64,000 nt of DNA from Labrus mixtus (taxonomy: Eukaryota > Chordata > Actinopteri > Labriformes > Labridae). The notes beneath the pieces are model-generated. The model searched no databases, was not told where the DNA came from, and saw nothing but the letters and a program-made list of their open reading frames with translations. Position 1 is the first letter of the stretch, and each line of letters opens with the position of its first letter. The stretch spans positions 7,435,192 through 7,499,191 of the forward strand of contig NC_083625.1 in assembly GCF_963584025.1 (NCBI RefSeq), given 5' to 3'. Of the stretch, positions 11,105 through 24,780 are shown piece by piece. The position numbers were made by a program, and so were the translations under genes.

Positions 11105-14100
11105 AATTATAGTATTAAGTAATGCATCCATTAATGTACAAATCTCTCCAGTTATAGTGCAAGAAATAAAATGAACTCTTCTTTTCTAAGGCTTCACTCT
11201 TCAGTATAACATTATTGTGTATGTACTGTGGCAGGCTCCTGTGCTCTGACACTCCACACTAGAGCTAACAAAGGCCAGCAGATAACAATTTATTTTTAAA
11301 TTATCTGTAAATGCCACAGACAATTGACTCCAGCCACTTATCACATCTGTGATGAAGTTATTCTGTTGTTATTTTTATTCAGTTTATTTGTACAGCAGCA
11401 CATGGTGTGCCCTTAGCCTTCACATCTGCCTGTCGATGGCTTTGACAGTTTCCTCCTTCACCAATAAACTGTAATATCTCTCAAATCTATCTTGTAATAG
11501 TGTCTTTATATGAAGATGAAACATTTCTCGGTGTACTTTAGAGATGTATTAACAGACATTTAATACCTGTGTAAATATTTAAGTGGGGCACAAGGAGCAA
11601 AATCATATTAATGTGAAAGCCTAAGTAATGACTGTAAGTGTGAAACAGCGTTTGTGAAAGCTATATGTTGACTATTACTGTAGTGTAAGTTGTATGTGAG
11701 TTTTTAAATGTAATAAAGTGACATTGTTCTAGTTTTGGGCTGTATACTAAACGTAGCTGAAAGTACTAAACATTTTTTCTTCAAGAGGATCCTAATATGG
11801 CTGACCTGTATACAAGATTATATAATTCTGCTCTCGAGTGAGCAGATCTGTGCTCACATTTAAAGTAGTTTCACCTCCTCAAAGTTATAATTACTCTTAT
11901 GAAACAAATTAGCTTTAACTGTCAGAATCTGAGTGGCAGGAAAACAGCCTAATATTGATGTTAATTATGTAAATGAGGAACAAGTCTTAAACACACAAAC
12001 CTTCCACCCACACGGGCACGCACTTACAAGCACATGCAGTTAAAAATACATCATGCAGGAAGAAGCAAAGAGAAAAATCTCTCCCTGTGGACGAGCTTCA
12101 ATACTGAGAGTATTTTCACTGATGTACATTCACAACAATATAATAATTATTTTTAAGATCTGGAGAGCACTCACCCATAAATATGATCTCTCCATCCTCC
12201 TGCGCTGCTTTGCTGGAGGACTATAGTCTTTTGGCTCTATTTTATGCGTCTGATCAAAAAAGTAGGCCAAGGACAAGTGCTGGTCATCGAAGCAGGCTGA
12301 ACCCAAAGCAGAACATCCAGATCATGGGGCTGATGAGCGAAAAGAGGCTAGATTTATCTTTAGCAGGAGCCAATTGGACAATACCACTACAACTTCAGTA
12401 CTGAAACTCCCATATATTAAGTATGCTTTTTTTCCAAGATGACTTTTTAGTAAGTCAGTTGAAATACTTACTACTGGAAGTGTTATTTTGATTGAAAATT
12501 ACAAAAAAATGTATGAACTTATAGATTGTTTCTTACATTCTGGTGTATACAATCAACTGTTTCCTGCTAAAATGTTAAAAATATTACTCGTCTGGTTGGC
12601 TTTCACCTTGCAGAATCTCCCTCTCCCATATCCAAAAATACTCTGCTGGCATTAAAACCGAGACCATTTCTGAGCCGTCAAGGCCAAGAGACACCCACAG
12701 GTGTCTGCCCGCTCACTTTTGGAAGTGTCACTTTTTCTGTAGCTGTTTCGGAGTATTATGTGAAAGAGATTTTGGCAGCATGCTCTCAGTTTTACAACAT
12801 GGATGTCACTGCAGCTTTCTTGGAGTTAACTGTCTTTAGGGCGAGTGATGAGTGCCAGGTAGCATGTGTGAGTTCCTCAGGAAACAGGCTCCAGGTTGGA
12901 TCCTTGGATGTTTTTGTGTCCCAAGGCAGATGTTCACTGATTTGGCTGATCTACATAACATTTGTTCCTGAGAGAATTGAAGGAACAATTTCACCATATT
13001 GCTTTTGCATGGTCTGTATGCTCGCTGTAGAGCAGGCTTAGGGGTCTGTTTGCTCATATTAGTCAAGTTGTGCACCTGCTCACATTCAACAGAGGTAAGA
13101 ATGGAAGAGTAAGTATGTAATCATGAACTCACCTTGAGCCACAGAGACAAACTAAATTTCATTAGGGGAAATGTTTTTTTTAAATGTTTTATTTCATGCA
13201 GCTTGCCTTTGCTCAAAGTAAAAAGCTTGTTGAAAAAAATAGTTTTCAAGGCCTTTAAAATAAAATGTTGCTGCTAATTGTGTGGATGACTGTGCTTCTG
13301 CCTCCATGTCACTTGTGCTGCTGGAGAATTATTTTTCTCCAGCTTAGAGAGTCAGTCTCAAGGTACTTACTTGTACCAGCATGCAACATTCGTGATGAGT
13401 CAGTTGGGAACAATCACATTCTTTTGAGAAGCTTTTTGAAAAAGAAAGCTGTTTACATGACTAAACTTCAGGACATTGTGTGACGTGTGTTTAACCTCAA
13501 CCATACAATCAAGAGCTGAGCAGGTTTGTGAAAAGCCTTTTCATCGTCATCTTTTCGGGTTGGTCAGATTCTGACTTAGTCATTTCAAACAATAAGCCTT
13601 TATCATCATGACTGAGCTCACAGTTCTTCAGCCTGAGTTTAAGCTGAGGACCCACTTCTTTGACTCTGACAACATGCCGTGATGGAAGATATTCATATGT
13701 GTTTTATTCCAGATAAACTGACAAGTTGTCTGATTGTCTAAAATGCAGCTCTGAATTGAAACTATGCTGTGACACCACCAGGCGGACAGAAGATGAAACT
13801 CAAATCCTCCCTGTAGTCCAGCAAACCGGGCTGCGGAGAACAGCAGCAAAGTGTTATGTTAATGTTATACACATGCCTGCACCATGACTTGGAGGATTTC
13901 TTAAGATCTTAGATCCTTGCTGATTATGTCTAGAGGTCAAATAAATCAAACGCCAACAAAAAGAGTCAAAATGATTATTATAATTTATTCAAAAGTTGCA
14001 GCCAGATAGACAGCACAACAATTTTAACTACCTAACTTGTGCAGAATGTAAGACTAACCACCGTGCTCCCACTTGTCAGTGCATGCCGTCTGCTTAGCTG

Positions 14101-15686
14101 ACAGCCTGGTGAAATGGCACTTGGCATAGAGATAAAGCAGCACTCACATGGTAAGCAAGGTACTTCTCCGACTAACACTAGACTAGCTTACTAGCTTGCA
14201 GTAACGATTATTCCCAGCAATGCTCAGCTGTCTAATTAATAAGCAGCTGGGGAATTCCTAGGCTGCTAATACATTCAGTTGTCCACTGCAGCATGTAATG
14301 ATACAGCTCGCATTCATCCTCCTGCATATCAGCCGGAGAAACAGAGCTGCTGAGAGGAGTTTAGTTTAGTCTTTTTTTTTAGTTTTCGAAGCTTTAAATG
14401 TTTCCATGTTTCTTATGACGATAAACCAGCAGTACGTTCGGAAATAGATGGATTGCCTAACTTTGTGTTTAAATGTCTGCATTTAAAATGGTGTGAAATT
14501 GAGTGGTGCTGGAAAGCTATAATTATACTCACAATGTGGCATAGATTTGACCAAAAATGCATTTAGCATTTGTGGTTTGACTCTCAGATACATACATAAG
14601 GTTTCCTCAGGACACATGCCAGGAAGAAGCTCCTTTTAATCCCTGAGCGTTGACTGGAAGGCAGATTCCTCCTCTCTCATTGCTGCCAGCAGTGGGCTAA
14701 CAATCTTCACCTTGCCAACCACACGCCACGTGGCAGTGTGCCTCACTTATCTTCTTAGCCAAAGATAAAATGTTACCAGCGTAGGTAAAGTAAGCTAAAT
14801 TGGATCTAAGATTGAGTGAGAGAGTCTTCTAATGTTAAAGTAGAGTTAAAATTAGAATCATTTAACATGTAATGTTTAGTCAAGGCTGCTGTGTTGAATG
14901 GAAACATTTACAACCCTTACTAATCTGTAGGGCCGCTCTCTTATTTATTCAAACAAAGCCAGACATTGTTTTGTATCAACTGATGTGTGTGTTGTGTTTC
15001 ATCATCTTTATGTTAAACTTTCAACCTTGATACTCTAAATAACGGTTTACTGTCTGCTGAGGTTGATTTCAGAAGAAAACCTGGTGTGTTATTATTTGGA
15101 GCTTAACGCCATCTCCTGGCAAAATTCAGCACTACAAGAAATTGTCCAGATTTTTACCTGTTACAAAACTAATGACTACTTGTCACAATAGTTTTATTTT
15201 TGTTTTTAAGTGAGTTGTGTGTGGCCCTAATGATAAAATTCTACATTTCAATAAGCCAGAGGACCCGTCCTCTTAAACAAGCTCTTAGACATTTTGATAT
15301 GTTACAGCTGGGAGAAAACATCTGTTGACAATAAGATGAATTATAGCTGGATTCAATATAGCTGTTTCAGCTGCAGGGTCCTGGACTGTATGCTGGCTAC
15401 TCTAACACTGTCGTTGTTTACTGGAAATCTTGAACAGAACAGAGTCAGCATTACTGTTATTTATTAAGCACATGTTTTCACGAAGAGACTGTAGAAAATT
15501 GGCACCATGGGTACATTTTTGGCCATTTTGGTCACTCTGTGTTAAGCAAGCCCTCAATAAGTACACCAAATTCACTTATAGTTGTCTTTCAGGAAGGTTT
15601 TGGAGGATGTACATCTGCCCCTTCTGATAATCATGATAATGAAGCATTAACCCATAATAGATTTATATGATGTAACATGATGTATT
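11105..15686. other. No gene seen
   Basis: AT-rich non-coding sequence. A CTCF-like match (12 of 14 consensus positions, minus strand) lies at 15,106-15,119. Open frames of 60-93 codons have no recognisable features. The stretch 14,600-14,760 is of balanced composition and could be a conserved element, but I cannot verify this. Confidence 0.35.
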
Positions 15687-15876
15687 TTTGCGCCCATTTT
15701 TTCATTTATTGGATGCGACAGCTGGACAAAGATGGGAAATGATGGTAGAAGGGAGTGGGGGAAAACATGCAGCAAAGGGGCCGAGGTTGGATTCAAACCC
15801 ATGGTCCTTGCTAGAAGGACTATAGCCTCCGTACAAGGGGCGCACTACATAACCGTTAGGCTCCCCAGCTCCCCGT
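15687..15876 (-). mobile_element. tRNA-derived SINE, reversed copy
   Basis: On the minus strand the sequence has an internal RNA polymerase III promoter layout. An A-box-like TAACGGTTATGTAG is at 15,858-15,845 and a B-box-like GGTTTGAATCC within 15,800-15,785. Between them is a CCTTGTACGGAGGCTATAGT block, and after them a CTTTGCTGCATG block. The same order occurs at 63,750-63,848, and I recognise it as a common fish tRNA-derived SINE. The 3' end is A-rich (CCAATAAATGAAAAAATGG, near 15,714-15,696), serving as the retroposon tail. It is diverged and presumably inactive. Confidence 0.75.
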
Positions 15877-18800
15877 TGTTTACATTTTTGATCACCCCCG
15901 GTCAATTTGTTTGTTAGTACATATAGTTTGTATATCTTTTTAATCACTTTTGCACTCATCCAGAGTACATTATTTTAATCACATTTTAATTATGTATCTA
16001 TTTTGCTTTCTATTGCATTTCATTTTGCTGATATATATTTTTTTACAACTGATTATCTCCATGTTTCGAGCTTTTGATCGGTCCTATTGCTTAAGTTTTC
16101 TTTTTATTGTGTTTTCTCCTCTATACAATTCATTTATGGAGCCTGCAATGAAATGTCTAGATTCTTTACTTCAATGTGACTGTAGTGAAAAAAAACATTG
16201 AATCTTGAATTGAAAGTCAGAGGGGTGCTGCCACTAGTGGACCGGGCCTTTTTGAAGCATGGCTTGAGAATGCAAATACAGTGTAGGGTGGGAAATGTAA
16301 CAACTAGTGGTGACACTGAAGCTAAATGTATGAAAGAGCATGAAATCAAACGCTGCCTAAAGGCGTGTTGTAAGCTTTGGATGGCGGGTTTATAGTCCAT
16401 CAGAAGGCATACTTGATGACTAATGCTGTTGAGAAATACAAGAGGTCAACCTTTGCAATTGTGTTCAGGTTTTGTGTGTCAGCACCAGCCATGTGCAGAA
16501 ATAGAGAGCAGTCTTCCTCTTGATGCTCCCAGCAGTTGACAGCAGGACAAATGGGAGGATGTCACAGTCTGAGCTTTGAATTTCTGACACTCCTCCTCAT
16601 GCCCACCACCACCTGCCACGGCTCTGACTGCCAGCCGCTCACCTGAACGGTCATTCAAGGTCTTGGCCGAGCTTCTGACGGAGCAGACATTGAAGGATGG
16701 ATGTCCCTGCCCTCCTGGAGGGAAGTAAAAATCACACATCACACTTTCTCCAGCTCACACCTGGAATTTACACACTTGAAGAAAAACCATGTCCAACTGA
16801 TGAGCTTCCCAAGGCTTTCATAGGAGCTGTCAGCACTCCTATTCTTGAATCAGGGCACATGTCATCATCAGGTCATGCATGAAAGCATGGTTGTCATGGT
16901 ATTTTACTTCCTGTCATGATTTCAACATTGAAGGTAAAAGAGGATGACTCAAAAGGTGTCTCCTGCGGACACTCCTCTGCACATACTTTGTGGTCTAAAC
17001 TCAAAGGAACTGGTTTACATTAGTAACACAAATAAGAATCAATTCAAATTTAACACTCTATTCTTAACACTTAACAGGAGAAAGTTTAGTTTCTGGTAAA
17101 TAAAAGGCATCAAATTATTTAAGATTGTATAACTTCAAAATGTATTCTGTAAAAACTTGTATATAATTTGAATTGTAATCAGAATAGAAAGGCCATTTTT
17201 AACATTAAAGACTTAAGATACTCACCGTTTGTTGACTTGTTTGATACAAGATTTCAGTGCATGTGGCAAGCAAAGGTGAGATGAGGAAAAATCTGTTGAG
17301 ACCCGGTGTGTTATTCTTATATTTCAGCTACAAGGCTGACACAGACAGGAGCCCTTGTGAGCTGAAGAAGCAGATTAATCATTTATACCACTTGGACCGT
17401 GTTCCAGAAAAAAACAGCACAGAGATAACTCATTTATGTTACCTCGACTGTCTTTCTAAAAGGGACAAGAACAAGGCTGTGTTTTGGTCGACCATTGTTG
17501 TCTCTATTGTAGATGTCCCTTCACAGTTCAAATAAAACACCGAGTGGAAATGAATCAGGAGTACTTAAACAAGTTCAATCACATACATTTGTAAGTTCAG
17601 TGCGGCATTTGCTTTTGCTTCAGTTCTACAAAAAAAATGTAAATCTTTTCACACAGCATTTTGTAGTGCAGCATTCTGGCTGTGTGTTTGTGTAAGTAAA
17701 CAAATGATTCCCTGCTTTACTTGCTCTGTCACAAGGTTACAGAGCTTCAGTGTGTTTAGTTTTGGATGCTTTGTTTCTGATTACTTTGTGACATGTTAGT
17801 GGTTTTACAGAATATTTTTCTTCTTTCGCTTGTTTTTTTGACTCAACCTCAAAGCCTTCAACTCAAATACCATCTTACTCACTGAACAGTTGGTTCTGCT
17901 CTCTGTAAAACACGATAACGAGCCTTGGTGTCTCTTTCACCTCACACATGTACAACCTGAATAAAAAATACATTTTTTTGCAGTCTGAAAACAGCCGGGT
18001 GAAAACAGTAGAACAGACCGAAAAGGAAGAGAGAGAAAAAAAACTCAGCATGTGAAGAGTCTTATCCTCTGTCACTGCTGGCTCGTCTGTGATCATTTCT
18101 TGCAAGTTTCAGTGAAACATGTAACACTAATGTTGTCACAGACATACTGCTCAACCACAAAATAAAGTTATTTTAGGCCCAATAACTGACAAATTAAGAG
18201 CAAAGACCAAGTAGCCTAAAAAGTGAGAGAAAAGCTAACAAAGCTCTCTTATTGTCTGTACTTGTCAACCATCTGCCTGCAAACAGTTTTGAAGATGAGA
18301 GGCGAGTAGCTCTACGCATCGCAAACCTACCTGTGCATTCACAAAATGTTGCCAGCTCTGTGTGGCTCGTTCGCTATTTTAACTTTAATGGTCATTTATT
18401 TTATGTCTCCAAAACATAAAACGCAACAAAGGATGAGACAAAGAAGGTGTCGCTGCTGCTGTTGTTGTTTCTTTAAAGTTGAAACTATGTGAGAGGCAAA
18501 GTATGAGGAAGTAGATGGCACTGTTGTAACAGCTCGTCGGTGTTTATATTTGGATGTATTTGACATTGAGTCATCACCAATTAAGTGATAAACTCCGGCT
18601 GAGTATCAAGGTGTGTCTCACTTTGTTCACGCCTGGATAGCTAAGAGGAATTCACAGCTTTGTACTGTAAAAGGAGAACAAATCTATTCTGAACGCCTCG
18701 AGGAAAGAACAATGATTTTCTGTGTTGAAGTTGTGAGAAGATAGTTGTGGAGTTTAGTGTATTTTTGGTGACTGGCTTTACTTACATGTACAAGCCTGTT

Positions 18801-20745
18801 TTAGGTAAAGTATGCTTAATGTTGAGGGGGATCAGCAGCCATGCCACGCTGCTGCTACTCATGAGAAGAATATGTCAGTCGTTACTGCTCTTGTAAAAGT
18901 TGATTTCATATACAAAGAAGGCCATGGGAAAGCTACACGTGACCAAATAAAGAGACGCCTAAGCAGACTGCATTCATTTAAAGTTGTGCTCTTTTCAGCA
19001 GTTTGATGCGTTAAATCATTTTTCTATAAAATTTAAATGTAGTGATTTTATTCCCAGTTTCAGTGCTACAGCTATCAGAAGTTAAGCATGGACTACAGCT
19101 GTGTTAGTGTTCAAACCTTAAGGACTTCATTCGCAATATTGAAAAAGAATGAAAAGAAAACTCCTGAGAAAGCAATGTTGTATTTGCACACATTAACGTG
19201 TGAGCTGCTAAGAATATCCTGAACAGAAATAAGATGTGAATTTCAATGCAAATCAAATAAAAACTAATCCCACCCGTGCTATAAACCAGTTTGCACATCC
19301 AACCTGTTATGAGATGTCTAGACTGTCTGTAAAATGAATAGTCTGTGGGCCATTCACTGAGCACAGTATACTAAAACATGAATGAGATACACAAGGACGA
19401 TACGAGGGCCTTACTTGTGTTTATCTGTACAAAAATCTGGACCTTTAACCCAAGCTATAACGCGTGAGATTGGAGTACTTTTAGGTGATAGCTGACCTTG
19501 ATTTGAGCTCTACGTAGGCAGGCTAACTTCCATTTCAGTTAGTTTATGTGAAGTTGACTTTTTGTAAGTTTACAAGGATCAAGATTGACACCGACAGTAT
19601 GAGCTTATGTCACTGTATAATACTACACACCTTGTGACAACCGGAGGTCGTTGCTGTGATTGAATAGGGCGACATGATAATGAATGGATAAACAAATAAA
19701 TAAATGAATAAGTTTCAATGGACAGACGTCTTATTGCTGCCCTCTGTTGGTGACATTTAAAGCTGCTGACGCTTGACTGGACCTGTCAATTTGCATTAGC
19801 ATTCTTCTCTTTTACCATAGTGGACATTGAAGCTGTGGTAATGATTTAGTTTTGTGTGTGTTAAATATTAATCACAAACTAAAAATGTTTTAATAATCAT
19901 GGCACGAGTTGCTAACGGCAAATTAAGGTTAATTAAATCAGAATTTTTAGTTATTCAAAAGATCTGTTTTTACTTTTGTATTAATCAGTGGAAAAAAAAA
20001 ACCTATATGACCTCTTCACAAATATTCAGCTGAGTCTGTGTTGGGTAACCAGTGAAATTTGGCAAATATTTACACAGCAAAAATCTTGCTTAAGATCAAG
20101 TTTTAATTATATTTTAATATACTTTGGTTATCTGTAACCTGACACTTTCAGGGAAGAAAATATTAACTTTTCTCATACCCAAAACACTGTTTTGTTATTG
20201 GATAGCCTTGAATTGTATTATCCTGGTCCATTCCCTCTGTAAAATCTCTATTCAGCTCAGATTTAGTTGCACTGAATGAAGTGAGTTGTTAAATGTTGTT
20301 CAGCTTGAGGGACAAAACATGTTCATATTTTTAATTGGATTTTATTTTTTTGAAACTGCAAAAATAGGCTATATTTTTATTTTAACTGCGTTTTAGCAAC
20401 ATGGAAAAATGACTTTGTGTCACAGTTCCAGTATTTTCACAATCCATAGGAAGGCCTGTTTGTCAAACAGGATTTATATATTTATTATTTTGTTTTTAAT
20501 TCAAGTAGCCTAACTTTCAATGGGGGTTCTAAGATGATGACGATGAATAAAAGAGCGTACACATTATAGCCTATATGTTTGTTTGTTTGTTGCAATGAAT
20601 TCTTATTTTATAATATAGTACAATTAAGGAATATTTATGGCTATGTGAATGTGCTTTATTTCGTATTTTTCGCTGGACATTTTTGAAATATGAGCAGGAG
20701 CGCGAAAATTCTAAATATTCTTGAAATGTGTAATGCTTATTTGAA
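15877..20745. other. No gene seen
   Basis: AT-rich non-coding sequence with short open frames only. It contains a CTCF-like site at 19,737-19,750 and short (AATA)n patches near 19,690 and 20,755-20,775. Confidence 0.35.
19737..19750 (-). promoter_or_regulatory. CTCF-like motif
   Basis: The minus-strand 14-mer CCAACAGAGGGCAG matches the CTCF core CCASYAGRKGGCRS at 13 of 14 positions. This is a sequence match only; occupancy is not known. Confidence 0.4.
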
Positions 20746-21218
20746 TTAAAAGAAGAAATAAATAAATAAATAAAGCAGAATTTGAAGTTTATTTATTTAA
20801 TTATTTATTGTCATGGTGGCAACAACGTGCTGCCATAAGGAGGTTAGTCCAGAGAAAAAAAAGCAGAAACATGTAAAGCTCTCTGTGGCTCTTCTGAAAC
20901 AAAATGTTCTCCGCGGTGAATCCTTCCTGCACGTGCTTGCCGGTTGAGCCACGTTAATGAAGCGAAATATCTCAAACGCAGTGCCGGGCAGGCGTGCACC
21001 ATACGGATACGCGGGGTCACTTTGGGATCCTGTAATGACATAATTCAGATTTCTAATGAATATTAAAAGCACTTTGGACGCTGGCTTTATTGTCGGATTG
21101 CAGAGCGGCGCATTAAGGCCGGTGGCGGTGTTCCTGTGGTGTTCCTGGTTAATGTAGGTCAAAGCAGTGACGGAAGGGTGTCCTCCGTTGAACCCGCGGT
21201 ATTAATCCTCATCTCAGT

Positions 21219-21232
21219 CCTGCAGATGGCGC
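21219..21232 (+). promoter_or_regulatory. CTCF-like motif
   Basis: CCTGCAGATGGCGC matches CCASYAGRKGGCRS at 13 of 14 positions (T for A at position 3). It lies in the CpG-rich interval and points rightwards, toward the gene. Confidence 0.4.
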
Positions 21233-21340
21233 ACACAGTCAACTGAGTGCCCTGGGTGCTCACCACGGAGCTCACACAACAATATCCGTATGGAGCCTAC
21301 CCAGCCTGAGAGATGGCGATTGTCTGAAGCGACACCTCTG

Positions 21341-21360
21341 CCCCCCCCCCCCCCCCCCCC
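21341..21360 (+). repeat. Poly(C)20 homopolymer
   Basis: Twenty consecutive C. Length may be unreliable because such runs are error-prone in assemblies. Confidence 0.9.
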
Positions 21361-22659
21361 TCCGTACAACTGTAGAGGGCTATGAAACCAAAGTTCAAGG
21401 GTGCTTTTTTTTTTTTTTTTTGCTTTTTTTTTTAAGAGAGAGAGTTTTTAACACCCAGTAGACGCGTGCAGCAGCTCGCGAGGCAGGACGGTTTATCAGA
21501 CGCGGCTGCTCGAGCGTAACCTCAGTTGACCTCTTTGTCAGTCAGAGCCTGTCTATCAAGACGAGGAGCTGTTTACACTGAACATCCTCTAGCTCCAAAA
21601 CTACACATGAATAATATATTGAAGTATCTATTAGACACTGGCCTCCGCGTGCTCATTATTCTGAACTACAGACACGCGTGTACGCACACACGCACACCTG
21701 TCACTGTCTAGACAGGGAGGGGGCATTAAGGCGGTGGGCGCGGGGGGGATCCCACATGACCCATTACTGCTTTATTCTATGCTAGCCAGAATATATCTTA
21801 AGGCGCTGTATAATTACAAAAAAAAAAATCAACAACAACAAGAGAAAAAAGCGAACGCTCCACCAAATCTGATTGGCCGGCTGAACCGACACGAATTTTT
21901 CCCCCCGCTCGCTAACTCGAGGTCAGCTCGGGACGTTAAAAAATAAATAAATGAGAAAATAGAAATGCGTAGAAAGTAGAAGACATGGCAGACAATCTAG
22001 CTTGTTGGTGCCTTGGATGAGTGACGGCGCCGCTGTCCAATGGGAGAGCGCGGCGCAGCTGGCTCTCTGTACTGGCAGAGGCGGCGTCCAATGCAAAGTT
22101 CAGACGCATGATGGACACATAACTGACAATTCCCCCCGTCCTTTTGATCAAGACTGGGGATAAATGTGAGTTCATTCACAATTGTGAACGCTGATACTTT
22201 GAGCAGCAGACACCTCGGCCCACACAACAATGAAAAAAGATGTGCTATTTTAATTAGAAAGTAGGATTTATGGGGGAAGTGAGCAATCCTGCTGCGGTGC
22301 AACATCACAGTGAACCTGTTTTTAAGTCTCATCCCCTTTAGGTTTCGTTACGCACTATGACTTCTTCTCTTTTTTGAAATTTCTGTGTTGCTGCTGAGGT
22401 CGGAGCTAACTTCTAACACCTCGAGTAGGAGGAACACTACTACTACTACAACAACTACTATTACTATAACTCCCACCACTTCCACAGAGCCATAATGGAG
22501 CCGGATTCACCGCCCCACCGTGCGCCCTGCGATTGGGGCACCATAATGTTGACGGATTTCTGATCCAACCCAAGACAGTGCCCTGTTCTTCCAATAGCAG
22601 CTTTAAGTGAAAAGGCGTGCCTGCGTGCGCCCCCCCCACCCCCCACCCCCTTCCGCCAC

Positions 22660-22911
22660 CACCACCCCTCACCACCCCTCAAAGTACTCGATGTATAGTT
22701 AAAAAATGGGAGGGCACACTTGAACCGAGCTGCTCTATGAAGGTAGGCTGCAGCGTGTGTTTATTGATGAGATGAAAAGAAGATGGAAGTGAGAAATGAA
22801 ACAAAGTAAAGGAACATATTGAAAAAATAAAACTGTACGCGCTTCGTCGGGGGAAAATAGGGGGAGCCGAGGAAACGCTGTCGGCCACTTTTGACAAGCT
22901 TCGAAGTGCAG
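22660..22911 (+). other. Candidate non-coding first exon ending at a strong splice donor
   Basis: The sequence TGCAG|GTAAGA at 22,907-22,917 is a near-consensus splice donor, so the last exon base would be 22,911. Upstream sequence is CpG-containing and has no long plus-strand open frame, as expected for a 5' UTR exon. The 5' boundary given is arbitrary, because no TATA box or clear initiator fixes the start. Assignment to zbtb20 rests on position and strand only. Confidence 0.3.
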
Positions 22912-24368
22912 GTAAGAAATTGAGAAAAGTAGGAAAGGGGATGGGTCCTTACTATATGTATAATGCTTTATATTATAGGGGAGAATTGAGAGAAATTTAT
23001 TTTACGGGCGATTCAAACATTCGCATTGACTTTTGCCTGATATGCATGAAATACCTCTGACTTCCATGTAGTTGTGGCTGGCTTTATCCACCAAATTTTA
23101 AGCTCTATAATCTGAAACTTCAGTCTTCTGCAGACATTGGATAAATATGGAGCTAGCGTACCAGATGAAATGTCCCTCACGTTAGAGGGGCTCAGTTCTT
23201 TTGGCTTCCAGGGGTTTTTGTTGTCCATTTATTCGGCTACAACAACGCGCTGCCTGCCCCTGCCATGACGCAAGTTTCCCATCTGTCATTATTCTCAACA
23301 TGCCCCTTTACCTTTAGCCCTTTACTTTCGGAATTGGCCGTGGAACCGGCCAGGGGACACTTGAGAACAATACTGTGGTTAAAGTGTGTAACTCACAGGT
23401 CTGTTTCTCTCAATCAGCGATGCTCGCAGGGCTGCTGCTTCACATTTTACACACTGTTAGCCCGGAACAACTGTGGCAGCCGACGTGCGCATTTGGCTTT
23501 TAGGTCAGTTATTTAAATCAGAGGGAACGCGTTTCCTCGTTGAAAATAACCACAACTACACACTCTTAGTAAAAACAGTAATTTCTTAAATGCGCTTCAG
23601 TTTGTACAACTTGGACCCAAAGAGGGTTTTGATGTTTGAAATTCACAATTTGGCTACAGCAGCGGCTCACACAGCGCTTATACTCAGACAGATGTCTAGC
23701 CTACATTTTTTATGAATTAATATCAATACGGCGTGGCATTTATGAGATGGGGTTACATTATTGCTCAGGCAGGATGGTTGATCTCATGTGTGAAGGTAAA
23801 ACAATACTGCTTGTTCAATTTCTAAAACAGAGGCTAAATCAGAACCAGATCCAGTGGGACTCTGCTCTGGATTTTTTTTTTTTGTGTGTGCCATGTTTCT
23901 CCAAAAAAAAAAATGAATGATCACTTTAAATCGCCGGAATCCGCTTTAAGTCGTAGCTCAGTGTGTGATGCGATGTGAGGATGTTTTTTTGGGGGGAAAG
24001 GGTGGCCTAGATATGGGGCCATGCTCTGGTGTAATTAAAGTTGCAAGATACGCTTGCTACGTGCCTTTTGAGACGTTTTGTTGCAAAATATTCGTGGGCA
24101 ACTCGTGATTCTTTCGCTCCTGTTTATCAGATCGCAGCGATGATATACTTCATTTGTTAAATAAAGTTTTAAAAAAATGTTTTGTTTTTTTTGTCTTCGT
24201 GTGTTAGCGCAATAGAAAATAAATGGAGCAATGCTGTCCGATATTCTCGGAGGCAACCATGGGAGTTGAGCCGGAGCAACATGTCAGTTTTGTTCTTCAG
24301 GGCTTCATTTGTCCTTGCGCGCGTGCGTGACGGACTGGGAAAGGGGCATAGACGGAGAGCGTATGTGG

Positions 24369-24399
<31 letters not shown>
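24369..24399 (+). repeat. (GT)n microsatellite
   Basis: About 15 GT units inside the CpG-rich interval. Confidence 0.9.
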
Positions 24400-24400
<1 letters not shown>

Positions 24401-24780
24401 CAAACAGATGTTGTCCCAAAGCGGTGGCTTTGTCAGATAACGAGAGGAATACATCGTGTTCTCCTGGCCGTAAGACGCGCCGCTGGTAGTTTTTTTCCCC
24501 CCTACCAAACAGCACGTTCTGACTAATGGCGGTAGACTCGCCTGTAGCCCAGAAGTTGTGTGCAGGTACAAAGCTGTGCTTCAACACATAACTTAAGTCA
24601 GAGGTTGTAGCTGGTCCGTGAGGAGACACAAACAAGAAGGCCGGCACGGGGTTTGGCACAGAGGAGGCTGCATGAGAGCGCAGCGCTGCGTCCGGCGCCC
24701 AAAACGGTCTGTGGATGTGCACCTGTGCGTTTGTGTTTGTGTAGATTCAACCACATACTAGTGCGTTCGTCATTTTACAC

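Larger units (their letters stand above)
20820..24780. promoter_or_regulatory. CpG-rich promoter-like interval, probable upstream zbtb20 promoter
   Basis: Against an AT-rich background this interval has clustered CpGs, notably 20,910-21,020, 21,180-21,300, 21,460-21,520, 22,020-22,095 and 24,310-24,700. It also has CCAAT boxes (CCAAT near 22,037 and 22,088) and a strong splice donor at 22,912. Long homopolymers also occur: C20 at 21,341-21,360 and T17 at 21,405-21,421. No convincing protein-coding exon is visible. Since zbtb20 is the next plus-strand gene and its mammalian orthologue has several distant non-coding 5' exons, the simplest reading is an upstream promoter plus first exon of zbtb20. 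A lncRNA promoter, in either orientation, is also possible. Confidence 0.45.
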
